Assembly: GCF_021390495.1 (NCBI RefSeq)
Contig: NZ_JAJEJP010000001.1
Span: 1,922,001 to 1,986,000, forward strand
Length of the DNA stretch: 64,000 nucleotides
Direction of reading: 5' to 3'
From: Paraburkholderia sp. ZP32-5
Lineage (GTDB): Bacteria; Pseudomonadota; Gammaproteobacteria; Burkholderiales; Burkholderiaceae
Numbering within the stretch: position 1 is the first letter of the stretch; the number at the start of each line of letters is the position of its first letter. Position numbers and translations under genes: made by a program. This document shows, piece by piece, positions 56,062 through 64,000 of the stretch. The notes beneath the pieces are model-generated. The model was not told the origin of the DNA and ran no database searches. It saw only the letters and a program-made list of their open reading frames with translations.

Positions 56062-56349
56062 TCAGGCGCCGGTCGTTCCCGGCTGTTCCTGCGAACCCGG
56101 CAACTCCGCCTGCACGGCGCCTTCGAGAAAACGGCGCGTGGATTCGAAGGCCTGCAGCATCTGATCCGGCCACGGCGTTTGCAACATGACCGCCTGATGG
56201 TTTTCGAATGCCGACGACAGCAGTTTTGCCAGCTCGGGCGAGCGAAGATGACGCAGCACGACGCTGACCGCAATCGCGGTGGCCTGGCTCGCGCCGGCGG
56301 TCTGGAGTTCCGAAGCGGTGAGTGCCGCAAGCTGTTTGTTGATGTCCAC
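56062..56349 (-). CDS. Small hypothetical protein
   Basis: 95 residues, GTG start at 56349 with an AGGAAAG site 6 bp ahead. Mostly helical, Ala/Leu/Gln-rich, no signal peptide. Resembles small Burkholderia proteins of unknown function. Convergent with the LysR gene. Confidence 0.6.
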   Translation of the reverse strand: MDINKQLAALTASELQTAGASQATAIAVSVVLRHLRSPELAKLLSSAFENHQAVMLQTPWPDQMLQAFESTRRFLEGAVQAELPGSQEQPGTTGA

Positions 56350-56497
56350 TGAGACTTTCCTGGATGAAAAGGAGAATGAAGGCGCGCTGGCCGATCCAAG
56401 ATTCTGACATGCGCCGCGTGCGGTCGTGAAACGACGCGCCGGCTGTGTCGAATAGCGGCGGCCTGGCTGCCTCGGGTCTGCCTCGGCTGCTGGCGTG

Positions 56498-56947
56498 CTA
56501 CTCGCGCTCGCTCATCGCGGTGATCACCTTGTCGAGCGCGGTGCCGAGCGCGGCCTTTTCGTCGTCATCGAGACAATCGAACATATCGCCGTTCCACTTG
56601 CGCGCGATCGGCATCACCTTGCGGTATAGCGCGCGGCCTTCCGGTGTCAGCGAAACCAGCACCACGCGGCCGTCTTCGGCGCTGGCCTCGCGCTGCACGA
56701 GCCCCTGGCGGATCAACGCTTCGGCCGCGCGGCTCGCCTGGCTCTTGTCGAGATTGGCGTGGCGCGCGAGTTCCATGATCGAGAACGGGCCGAACGATCC
56801 GACCGCGGCAATCACGCGCGCCTCGGGCAGCGTTACGCCGAGCTTGGCCTGATAGCGCGCGCTGATGCCGCGCTCGGCGAGCTTGTTCAGCACATGCAGA
56901 CGGTACGTGAGGAACTGCTCGAGCCCGGCTTTTGCGGAGTCCTTCAT
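56498..56947 (-). CDS. MarR-family transcriptional regulator
   Basis: 149 residues with a winged helix (about 45-110; IMELARHANLDKSQASRAAEALIRQGLV, followed by the wing DGRVVLVSLTPEGRALY). In-frame starts at 56953 and 56947 differ by two residues. It follows the glycerate kinase gene on the same strand by 62 bp. Ligand unknown; probably local regulation of the kinase or an aromatic/organic acid response (inference). Confidence 0.87.
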   Translation of the reverse strand: MKDSAKAGLEQFLTYRLHVLNKLAERGISARYQAKLGVTLPEARVIAAVGSFGPFSIMELARHANLDKSQASRAAEALIRQGLVQREASAEDGRVVLVSLTPEGRALYRKVMPIARKWNGDMFDCLDDDEKAALGTALDKVITAMSERE

Positions 56948-57009
56948 GGTCATCCCGTAGTAGTGGAGCGGTCGTGGCGCTGTGATTGTTGCCGCAGCCG
57001 ATTTGCCGG

Positions 57010-58155
57010 TCAACGCAGCGCGTATTTCAGACGTGTTAGCTGCTCCGCCTCGTTCGCGAGCAGGCTTGCGGCGTCGCGAATCGCGACGTCGAGCGTGATT
57101 GGCCCGGGCGCCGGCGAGAAGCAGCCGCTGAAGTGTTCGGCGAGACGCGGCAACGCGGCCGGATCGATCGCGCCGGACAGCAGCGTGGCAGGCACGCCCG
57201 CGGCCCGCGCATGCGCGCAGGCGATGAAGGGCGCCTTGCCGTGCAGCGTTTGTACGTCCGAGCGGCCTTCGCCGGTGATCAGCCAGTCGGCGCCGGCAAG
57301 CGCTGCATCCAGCCCGATTTGCGTTGCGACCGTTTCGGCGCCCGGTTCGAACTGCGCGCCGAGCATATGCAGCGCGAAGCCCAGACCGCCGGCCGCGCCC
57401 GCGCCCGGCAGCTCGCGCGCGGTGCGCCCCAGCGCGGCTTCGAGCAGATCGGCGAAGCGCGCGAGCGCCGCGTCGATCGGCGCGACCTGTTCCGGCCGCA
57501 CACCTTTTTGCGGGCCGAAGATCGCGGTCGCGCCATGCTCGCCGGTGAGCGGATTGTCGACGTCGGACATGCCGACGAATTGCGCATCCGCGAGCCGTGC
57601 ATCGAGCAGAGAGGCATCGACCCGGGCCAGCCGCGCGAGTTGTTCGGGCGTACCTTCGAGCGCGTTGCCTTGCGCATCGAAGAGTTGCAGGCCGAGGCCG
57701 GTCAGCAGCCCCGCGCCGCCATCGTTCGTGCTGCTGCCGCCGAGCGCGACGAAAAAGCGCCGCACGCCGGCATCGAGCAACAGGCGGATCGCCTCGCCCA
57801 TGCCGCGCGTGCTACGCGCCTCGACCGGCACGCTCATGCCGACCGGGTCCGTGATACCGACGACCTCGGCTGTCTCGATGATGGCGCTGCCATCCGCGAG
57901 CAGGCCTGTCAGTGCTTCACGCGTCGGGCCGGCCGCACCGCGCACGCTGAGCGTGCGCCGCTCGCCGCCGCTTGTGAGCATCGCGTCGAGCGTGCCTTCG
58001 CCACCGTCCGCCATCGGGCAGATACGCACATCGGCACCCGGGCAGGCGCGCCGGATGCCGGATGCAATCGCCTGCGCGACCTGTTCCGCGCTGAGCGAGC
58101 CCTTGAATGAATCGGGAGCGATGACGACGACGGGCGAGGGCGACGAATTCGGCAT
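57010..58155 (-). CDS. Glycerate kinase (GarK/GlxK family)
   Basis: Phosphorylates glycerate to a phosphoglycerate. 381 residues with IAPDSFKGSLSAEQVAQAIASGI at the N-terminus, LGGSSTNDGGAGLLTGLG and the WLITGEGRSDVQTLHGKAP segment. The neighbouring catabolic operon has a glyoxylate/hydroxypyruvate reductase-like enzyme whose product could be glycerate, a possible functional link, though the genes are 6 kb apart. Confidence 0.9.
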   Translation of the reverse strand: MPNSSPSPVVVIAPDSFKGSLSAEQVAQAIASGIRRACPGADVRICPMADGGEGTLDAMLTSGGERRTLSVRGAAGPTREALTGLLADGSAIIETAEVVGITDPVGMSVPVEARSTRGMGEAIRLLLDAGVRRFFVALGGSSTNDGGAGLLTGLGLQLFDAQGNALEGTPEQLARLARVDASLLDARLADAQFVGMSDVDNPLTGEHGATAIFGPQKGVRPEQVAPIDAALARFADLLEAALGRTARELPGAGAAGGLGFALHMLGAQFEPGAETVATQIGLDAALAGADWLITGEGRSDVQTLHGKAPFIACAHARAAGVPATLLSGAIDPAALPRLAEHFSGCFSPAPGPITLDVAIRDAASLLANEAEQLTRLKYALR

Positions 58156-58694
58156 GGTGTCTCTGAAAAATTGGAATCGTTGTGAGCAGACGCGAGAGCG
58201 GACGACGCGACCGGATGATGGCGGGCCCCACCGAGTTCGTTAGCTTATCAGCATGGACGCGTCGGCTGAATAGGTCGAACGGCATAGGCGGAATCGTCTG
58301 GATAGACGTCCGGGACGCGGGTTGCCGCGCGTGGGCGGCAAGCATAAGTCGTATGAGGAAACCGGCCGGAAGACCGCGCTGCGAAACGGGCTGCCAGCGA
58401 GAGACAGCGTGCGCTGACGCGGAAGCGAAAAACGTGCGGTGTGGGCAAAAAGCGGCCTGAAATGGCCCACAAAGCTGCCGGAATACGCGCAAACGCCGAT
58501 GCAAACATCGAATCCCGGCTAGGCGCGCAAATAGTTTGCTAAAATATTCGGCTCTTTGGACTCAACCGTGCTCGCGGCGGCCTGCAAGCCCGCGGCGCAG
58601 GCGCATGATCGATGGAATCGGTGCGAAGCGACATCGAAAGGCGGCACGGAGAAGATAACTGATTCGCTCGAATAATTTTAGGACGATTGAAGCC
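58156..58694. promoter_or_regulatory. Long intergenic region upstream of tig
   Basis: 539 bp between the divergent glycerate kinase and trigger factor genes. Short frames on both strands (e.g. 58182-58460) are Arg/Cys-rich and not convincing. A TAAAAT hexamer at 58540-58545 is a likely -10 for tig. The region is AT-richer near tig. Confidence 0.45.
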
Positions 58695-60041
58695 ATGGCT
58701 AACGTTGTTGAGAACCTCGGCAAGCTCGAACGCCGCGTGACGATTTCCCTGCCGAAGGATGCCGTGCAGAAGGAAGTGGATTCGCGTATCCGTCAACTCG
58801 CGAAGAACGTGCGCATGCCGGGTTTCCGCCCGGGCAAGGTGCCGCTCAAAATGGTGACGCAACAGTATTCGGGTCAGGTGGAAGCCGAAGTGCTGAGCGA
58901 CAAGGTCGGCAAGGAATTCTTCGACATCAGCCGCGCCGAGAACCTGCGCGTCGCGGGTCAACCGAGCTTTGCGCCGAAGACCGACGCGGCTGAAGGCGAT
59001 TACGCGTTCGACGCGACCTTCGAGGTGTATCCGGAAGTGAAGCTGGGCGATGTCGCCACGGCTGAAATCGAGCGCACCACGACGACCATCAGCGAAGCGG
59101 AAATCGACCGCACGCTGGACATCCTGCGCAAGCAGCGCGTGCATTTCCACGCTCGCGGTGAAGCCGGCGAGCACGGCGACGGCGGCGCCGATACGGCAGC
59201 CAAGGACTCCGACCGCGTGACGGTCGACTTCGTCGGCAAGATCGACGGTGAAGTATTCCAGGGCGGCAGCGCTGAAGATTTCGCGTTCGTGCTGGGCGAA
59301 GGCCGCATGCTGCCGGAATTCGAAAACGCGGCGCGTGGTCTGAAGGTCGGTGAAGCGAAGGAATTCGATCTGAAGTTCCCGGACGACTATCACGGCAAGG
59401 ACGTGGCGGGCAAGACCGCACAATTCACGATCACGATGAAGACGATCGAATGGCCGCATCTGCCGGAAGTCGACGCCGAGTTCGCGAAATCGCTCGGTAT
59501 CGAAGACGGCGATCTGACCAAGATGCGCGGCGAGATCAAGGACAACCTCGAGCGCGAAGCCAAGCGCCGCACGCAGGCGATCGTCAAGAATCAGGTGATG
59601 GACGCGCTGCTGAAGATTTCGGAACTCGACGTGCCGAATGCGCTGATCGAACAGGATCAGGAACGCCTCGTCGCCATGGCGCGCCAGGATCTGGAGCAGC
59701 GCGGCGTGCCGAACGCGAAGGACGCGCCGATTCCGGCCGCAATGTTCAAGGAACAGGCTGAGCGTCGCGTCAAGCTGGGCCTCGTGCTGGCCGAGCTCGT
59801 GAAGGCGAACGAACTGCAGGCGAAGCCGGAGCAGATTCGCGCGGAAGTCGATGAATTCGCGAAAAGCTACGAAGACCCGAAGGAAGTCGTCCGCTGGTAT
59901 TATTCGAACCAGCAACGTCTTGCCGAAATGGAAGCGTATGTCGTTGAAGCCAACGTCGTCGATTTCGTGCTCGGCAAGGCCAAGGTGACGGACAAGGAAG
60001 TGAGCTTCGAAGAACTGGCAAGCGCAACGGCGCAAGCGTAA
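58695..60041 (+). CDS. tig: Trigger factor (ribosome-associated chaperone)
   Basis: 448 residues. The ribosome-binding signature GFRPGKVP is at 43-50; a peptidyl-prolyl isomerase domain follows (about 160-260; [31 protein letters not shown]); and a C-terminal chaperone domain ends the protein. Binds nascent chains at the ribosome exit. First gene of tig-clpP-clpX-lon. A terminator follows, so clpP has its own promoter. Confidence 0.97.
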   Translation: MANVVENLGKLERRVTISLPKDAVQKEVDSRIRQLAKNVRMPGFRPGKVPLKMVTQQYSGQVEAEVLSDKVGKEFFDISRAENLRVAGQPSFAPKTDAAEGDYAFDATFEVYPEVKLGDVATAEIERTTTTISEAEIDRTLDILRKQRVHFHARGEAGEHGDGGADTAAKDSDRVTVDFVGKIDGEVFQGGSAEDFAFVLGEGRMLPEFENAARGLKVGEAKEFDLKFPDDYHGKDVAGKTAQFTITMKTIEWPHLPEVDAEFAKSLGIEDGDLTKMRGEIKDNLEREAKRRTQAIVKNQVMDALLKISELDVPNALIEQDQERLVAMARQDLEQRGVPNAKDAPIPAAMFKEQAERRVKLGLVLAELVKANELQAKPEQIRAEVDEFAKSYEDPKEVVRWYYSNQQRLAEMEAYVVEANVVDFVLGKAKVTDKEVSFEELASATAQA

Positions 60042-60052
60042 AGCGTCGCTGC

Positions 60053-60102
60053 AACGGCGTGCTGGCTGTCGGAGCAACCGGCGGCTTGCACGCCGTTTTT
60101 TT
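60053..60102 (+). terminator. Rho-independent terminator after tig
   Basis: AACGGCGTGC pairs with GCACGCCGTT, followed by T7. Placed 12 bp after the tig stop. Confidence 0.88.
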
Positions 60103-60173
60103 GTGCCGTTCAGACGGTTGCGTTCAGCACATAGCTGCGCGGCGCGTGCGTGCCTCAGGGCACGTTTAAGGCA

Positions 60174-60200
60174 CTTGAATACGGGTTCGCCGCACCAACC
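60174..60200 (+). promoter_or_regulatory. Possible heat-shock (sigma-32) promoter of clpP
   Basis: CTTGAA (60174-60179), then about 13 bp, then CACCAACC (60193-60200). The -35 fits the sigma-32 consensus and the -10 only partly. Confidence 0.3.
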
Positions 60201-60249
60201 TTTGTCCAGCATCTAATATTCAGGATATTTCCAGACAAGGATCCATTGC

Positions 60250-60903
60250 ATGACCTTTCGCGCCCAAATGCTGGACACGTTGACCTCCCAGTCGTCACGG
60301 GATCTCGAAGCGCAGGCACTCGGTCTGGTGCCGATCGTCGTGGAAACGAGCGGCCGGGGCGAGCGCTCGTATGATATTTACTCGCGTTTGCTGAAGGAAC
60401 GTATCGTGTTCCTGGTCGGCGAGGTGAACGATCAGACGGCCAATCTCGTCGTTGCGCAGATGCTGTTTCTCGAAAGCGAGAATCCGGACAAGGACATCTA
60501 TTTTTATATCAACAGCCCGGGTGGTTCCGTGTCGGCGGGTATGGCGATTTACGATACGATGCAGTTCATCAAGCCAGACGTCTCCACGCTGTGCATGGGT
60601 CTCGCGGCGAGCATGGGCGCGTTCCTGCTCGCAGCCGGTGCGAAGGGCAAGCGTTTCGCGTTGCCGAACTCGCGCGTGATGATTCACCAGCCGCTCGGCG
60701 GCGCGCGCGGTCAGGCATCGGATATCGAGATCCAGGCGCGTGAAATTCTGTACTTGAAGGATCGGCTGAATCATCTGCTTGCACACCATACGGGACAGCC
60801 CGTCGAACGTATTGCGCGCGACACGGATCGCGACAATTTCATGTCCGGCGACGATGCGCAAGCGTACGGTCTCGTCGATCAGGTGGCGCACAAGCGTCCT
60901 TGA
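60250..60903 (+). CDS. clpP: ATP-dependent Clp protease proteolytic subunit
   Basis: 217 residues of the ClpP serine peptidase. Catalytic Ser121 in [10 protein letters not shown] and His146 in VMIHQPLGG, with the Asp in RDTDRDNFM. Forms a double heptamer that degrades proteins unfolded by ClpX. In-frame second Met at 60268 is an alternative start. Precedes clpX by 197 bp. Confidence 0.97.
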   Translation: MTFRAQMLDTLTSQSSRDLEAQALGLVPIVVETSGRGERSYDIYSRLLKERIVFLVGEVNDQTANLVVAQMLFLESENPDKDIYFYINSPGGSVSAGMAIYDTMQFIKPDVSTLCMGLAASMGAFLLAAGAKGKRFALPNSRVMIHQPLGGARGQASDIEIQAREILYLKDRLNHLLAHHTGQPVERIARDTDRDNFMSGDDAQAYGLVDQVAHKRP

Positions 60904-61100
60904 ACTGGTACGGTTTTGCTCCGCCGTTTTGCCGGGAAGCGGGGCAAAACTGTCATCAGGCCGGTTGTGACATGATCAACATCCGTCCGGGCGTCTGCGG
61001 CAAGCGCCGTCATCCTGCTCACTAGCCCTGTCGCGCCCAAACTGCGAGGCAGGGGCAAACGGCGTATTATGTAATCCGGTGTCCGGAGGCTCACACATCT

Positions 61101-62372
61101 ATGGCGGACAAGAAAGGTTCTAACAGCGAAAAGCTGTTGTATTGCTCGTTTTGCGGCAAGAGCCAGCATGAAGTCAAGAAACTGATTGCTGGACCGTCGG
61201 TATTCATCTGCGATGAATGTATCGACCTGTGCAACGAAATCATTCGCGACGAAGCTGCAGGCGCGGGTATCGAAGCGGGCTTGTCCAAGTCCGATCTGCC
61301 GACTCCGCAGGAAATCCGCGAAATCCTCGACCAGTACGTGATCGGTCAGGAGCGCGCGAAGAAGATCCTCGCGGTCGCGGTTTATAACCACTACAAGCGC
61401 CTTAAGCATCTCGACAAGAAAGACGAGATCGAGCTGTCGAAGAGCAACATCCTGCTGATCGGTCCGACCGGCTCCGGCAAGACGCTCCTCGCGCAAACGC
61501 TCGCGCGCCTTCTGAACGTCCCGTTCGTGATTGCCGATGCAACCACGTTGACGGAAGCCGGCTACGTCGGCGAAGACGTCGAGAACATTATTCAGAAGCT
61601 GCTTCAGAATTGTAATTACGAAGTGGACAAGGCCCAGCGCGGTATTGTCTATATCGACGAAATCGACAAGATCAGCCGCAAGTCCGACAACCCGTCGATC
61701 ACGCGTGATGTATCGGGTGAAGGCGTGCAACAGGCGCTGCTGAAACTGGTCGAAGGGACGATGGCGTCGGTGCCGCCTCAAGGTGGTCGTAAGCATCCGA
61801 ATCAGGACTTCATTCAGGTCGACACGACAAACATCCTGTTCATCTGCGGCGGCGCGTTCGACGGCCTCGAGAAGGTAATCGTCGATCGTACCGAAAAAAC
61901 TGGCATCGGCTTCGGTGCGAGCGTCAAGAGCAAGCAGGACCGCGATGCAGGCGAAGTGCTGCGCGAAGTGGAGCCGGAAGATCTGATCAAGTTCGGCCTG
62001 ATTCCGGAGTTGATCGGCCGTCTGCCGGTGGTCGCGACGCTCGGCAAGCTCGACGAAGCGGCGTTGATGAAGATTCTCGTCGAACCGAAGAATGCGCTCG
62101 TCAAGCAGTACCACAAGCTGTTCAACATGGAGCGCGTCGAACTCGAAATCCGTCCGGCCGCGCTGCAGGCAGTGGCACGCAAAGCGATCCGCCGCAAGAC
62201 GGGCGCGCGAGGTCTGCGCTCGATTCTGGAACAGGCGTTGCTCGATGTGATGTACGACCTGCCGCAAATGAAAGGCGTTAGCAAGGTCATCATCGACGAC
62301 AACGTTATCGACGGCGACGGCAAACCGCTACTAATCTACGAAGACGCGCCAAAGGTCGCGGGTTCGAACTGA
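61101..62372 (+). CDS. clpX: ATP-dependent Clp protease ATP-binding subunit ClpX
   Basis: 423 residues. N-terminal zinc finger Cys15, Cys18, Cys37, Cys40; Walker A GPTGSGKT (121-128); Walker [10 protein letters not shown]; arginine finger and sensor motifs follow. The unfoldase partner of ClpP. The ATG at 61101 follows a GGAGG site. A terminator follows at 62393. Confidence 0.97.
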   Translation: MADKKGSNSEKLLYCSFCGKSQHEVKKLIAGPSVFICDECIDLCNEIIRDEAAGAGIEAGLSKSDLPTPQEIREILDQYVIGQERAKKILAVAVYNHYKRLKHLDKKDEIELSKSNILLIGPTGSGKTLLAQTLARLLNVPFVIADATTLTEAGYVGEDVENIIQKLLQNCNYEVDKAQRGIVYIDEIDKISRKSDNPSITRDVSGEGVQQALLKLVEGTMASVPPQGGRKHPNQDFIQVDTTNILFICGGAFDGLEKVIVDRTEKTGIGFGASVKSKQDRDAGEVLREVEPEDLIKFGLIPELIGRLPVVATLGKLDEAALMKILVEPKNALVKQYHKLFNMERVELEIRPAALQAVARKAIRRKTGARGLRSILEQALLDVMYDLPQMKGVSKVIIDDNVIDGDGKPLLIYEDAPKVAGSN

Positions 62373-62392
62373 TCGGCTTACGGGTTCTGCAA

Positions 62393-62426
62393 AAAAAGCC
62401 GTTCATGGCGACGTGAACGGCTTTTT
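62393..62426 (+). terminator. Rho-independent terminator after clpX
   Basis: A 13-bp stem (AAAAAGCCGTTCA with TGAACGGCTTTTT) around an 8-base loop. Located 20 bp after clpX. Confidence 0.9.
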
Positions 62427-62510
62427 CGTTTATCGTGTGGTCAGATTGGTTGTTTTCACTATGGAGTCATTGAACCTTCGGAGTCTCTGAACTTTTCCCA
62501 CACGCGAAGG

Positions 62511-62538
62511 CTTGCAATATTTTCTGCTGGCCTCACCT
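62511..62538 (+). promoter_or_regulatory. Possible heat-shock promoter of lon
   Basis: CTTGCAA (62511-62517), then 13 bp, then CCTCACCT (62531-62538). It resembles the sigma-32 pattern CTTGAAA / CCCCATNT and is in the right place, 36 bp before the lon ATG. Confidence 0.4.
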
Positions 62539-62573
62539 ATCGAACGAACTGATTCCACTCATGGGGAAATGAA

Positions 62574-64000
62574 ATGTCAGGAACCCAACTCCTCCCGCCG
62601 GAACGCATTACGTTGCCGCTGCTCCCGCTGCGCGACGTAGTCGTTTTCCCGCACATGGTGATTCCGCTCTTCGTAGGCCGCCCGAAGTCGATCAAGGCTC
62701 TCGAAGCAGCGATGGAAGGCGGCAAGCACATCATGCTCGTCGCCCAGAAAACGGCTGCGAAAGATGAGCCGACCGAAAAGGACATGTACGAAGTAGGGTG
62801 TGTTGCCAACATCCTGCAAATGCTGAAGCTGCCCGACGGCACCGTGAAGGTGCTCGTCGAAGGCTTGCAGCGCGCGAAGACGCTTTCCATCGAAGAACAG
62901 GAAACGCAGTTCTCGTGCGAAGTCATGCCGCTCGAACCCGACCACGCCGACAGCGCTGAAACCGAAGCACTGCGTCGCGCGATCGTGTCGCAGTTCGACC
63001 AGTATGTGAAGCTGAACAAGAAGATCCCGCCGGAGATCCTGACGTCGCTGTCGGGCATCGACGAGGCCGGGCGTCTGGCCGATACGATCGCGGCGCATCT
63101 GCCGCTCAAGCTCGACCAGAAGCAGCACATCCTCGAGATGTTCCCGGTGATCGAGCGCCTCGAGCATCTGCTCGCGCAACTCGAAGCCGAGATCGACATC
63201 CTTCAGGTCGAAAAACGTATCCGTGGGCGCGTAAAGCGTCAGATGGAGAAGAGCCAGCGCGAGTACTACCTGAACGAACAGGTCAAGGCGATCCAGAAGG
63301 AACTCGGCGAAGGCGAAGAAGGTGCGGATCTCGAAGAACTCGAGAAGCGCATCACGGCTGCGCGCATGCCGAAGGAAGCGAAGAAGAAGGCCGACGCCGA
63401 GCTGAAGAAGCTCAAGCTGATGTCGCCGATGTCGGCGGAAGCGACGGTCGTGCGCAACTACATCGACACGCTGATTGGCTTGCCGTGGCGCAAGAAGAGC
63501 AAGGTCAACAACGACCTGTCGAATGCGGAGCGCGTGCTCGACGAAGACCACTTCGGTCTCGAGAAGGTGAAGGAACGTATTCTCGAGTATCTCGCGGTGC
63601 AGCAACGTGTCGACAAGGTCAAGGCGCCGATCCTGTGCCTCGTTGGGCCTCCGGGTGTCGGTAAGACGTCGCTGGGCCAATCGATTGCACGTGCAACGAA
63701 TCGCAAGTTCGTGCGTATGGCACTCGGTGGCGTGCGCGACGAGGCCGAGATTCGCGGCCACCGTCGGACCTACATCGGTTCGATGCCGGGCAAGATCCTG
63801 CAGAGCCTGACCAAGGTCGGCGTGCGCAATCCGCTCTTCCTGCTCGACGAAGTCGACAAGATGGGCCAGGATTTCCGTGGCGATCCGTCGTCGGCGTTGC
63901 TCGAAGTGCTCGATCCGGAACAGAACCATACGTTCGCCGATCACTATGTTGAAGTCGACTTCGATCTGTCGGATGTGATGTTCGTCGCGACGTCGAACTC
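62574..64000 (+). CDS. lon: ATP-dependent protease Lon (5' part)
   Basis: Partial: 475 codons to the right edge of the window. An N-terminal substrate-binding domain ([26 protein letters not shown]), a coiled middle part, and the AAA+ Walker [10 protein letters not shown] (about 358-366) with [12 protein letters not shown]alker B. The proteolytic Ser-Lys domain would follow beyond the window. Degrades damaged and regulatory proteins. The start at 62574 gives [20 protein letters not shown]. Confidence 0.96.
   Translation, partial: MSGTQLLPPERITLPLLPLRDVVVFPHMVIPLFVGRPKSIKALEAAMEGGKHIMLVAQKTAAKDEPTEKDMYEVGCVANILQMLKLPDGTVKVLVEGLQRAKTLSIEEQETQFSCEVMPLEPDHADSAETEALRRAIVSQFDQYVKLNKKIPPEILTSLSGIDEAGRLADTIAAHLPLKLDQKQHILEMFPVIERLEHLLAQLEAEIDILQVEKRIRGRVKRQMEKSQREYYLNEQVKAIQKELGEGEEGADLEELEKRITAARMPKEAKKKADAELKKLKLMSPMSAEATVVRNYIDTLIGLPWRKKSKVNNDLSNAERVLDEDHFGLEKVKERILEYLAVQQRVDKVKAPILCLVGPPGVGKTSLGQSIARATNRKFVRMALGGVRDEAEIRGHRRTYIGSMPGKILQSLTKVGVRNPLFLLDEVDKMGQDFRGDPSSALLEVLDPEQNHTFADHYVEVDFDLSDVMFVATSN

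Noticed and set aside
56759..58243. 494-codon plus-strand frame opposite MarR and glycerate kinase
   Set aside because: Ser/Ala/Arg-rich shadow of genuine minus-strand genes.
58182..58460. 92-codon frame in the gap before tig
   Set aside because: Cys/Arg-rich with no conserved look and weak start; treated as non-coding.
60926..60950. Hairpin GTTTTGCC / GGCAAAAC after clpP as a terminator
   Set aside because: Only 8-bp stem and no T run on the plus strand; not called as a terminator.
1..64000. CRISPR arrays, IS elements, intact prophage or rRNA
   Set aside because: No regularly spaced repeats, transposase or phage structural genes, or rRNA sequence were seen anywhere in the window.

Overview
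The window is a GC-rich chromosomal segment (strong G/C third-position bias in nearly all genes) that looks like Burkholderia sensu lato, most probably Paraburkholderia. The basis is gene content and order: phaA-phaB-phaR for polyhydroxybutyrate, a Ku/LigD end-joining pair, an OmpR/EnvZ-type pair, and the tig-clpP-clpX-lon block. The genus call is inference from gene content; no database search was possible.

Layout. 1-2.8 kb: end of a polyhydroxybutyrate operon (thiolase, acetoacetyl-CoA reductase, regulator PhaR); a synthase gene would be expected just upstream, outside the window. 3.1-8.6 kb: tRNA dihydrouridine synthase, RimO, a PfkB sugar kinase, a second thiolase and a secreted protein. 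8.7-12.5 kb: cystathionine beta-lyase, SerB and a cytochrome P450. 12.8-17.6 kb: Ku, LigD and a small charged protein. 17.6-25.2 kb: LysR regulator divergent from a quinone-reductase-like dehydrogenase, a secreted protein, a FetAB-type metal exporter and an AsmA protein. 25.6-31.6 kb: hypothetical protein, a three-gene phosphorelay cluster and MscL. 31.7-42.2 kb: threonine dehydratase-like enzyme, ArgE, Mfd, IspD, IspF, peroxiredoxin and the OmpR/EnvZ-type pair, which has a 3 x 25 bp tandem repeat between its genes. 42.4-47.1 kb: small secreted protein, an exported DUF1800/DUF1501 pair and a squalene/phytoene synthase-family protein with altered aspartate motifs.

47.2-49.3 kb is the clearest accessory region. 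An intact tRNA-Leu(UAG) is followed by a roughly 1.9 kb island bounded by a 20-bp exact repeat of the tRNA 3' end. The island holds a truncated integrase, a low-GC SGNH-hydrolase-like gene and decayed fragments. A rho-independent terminator sits just beyond the right repeat, apparently the tRNA's own terminator displaced by the insertion.

49.3-55.8 kb carries a five-gene minus-strand operon (HpcH/HpaI lyase, CaiB/BaiF CoA-transferase, amidohydrolase, AtoE-type transporter, D-2-hydroxyacid dehydrogenase) divergent from a LysR gene. It looks like a complete catabolic route for an unidentified organic acid or lactone. 56-58.2 kb: small protein, MarR regulator and glycerate kinase. 58.7-64 kb: trigger factor, ClpP, ClpX and the 5' part of lon, the classic protein quality-control block.

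The most interesting items are the tRNA-Leu island with its single cargo gene, the uncharacterised catabolic operon, the degenerate prenyl-synthase homologue, and the repeats around the OmpR/EnvZ-type pair. No CRISPR array, intact prophage, IS element or rRNA was seen.
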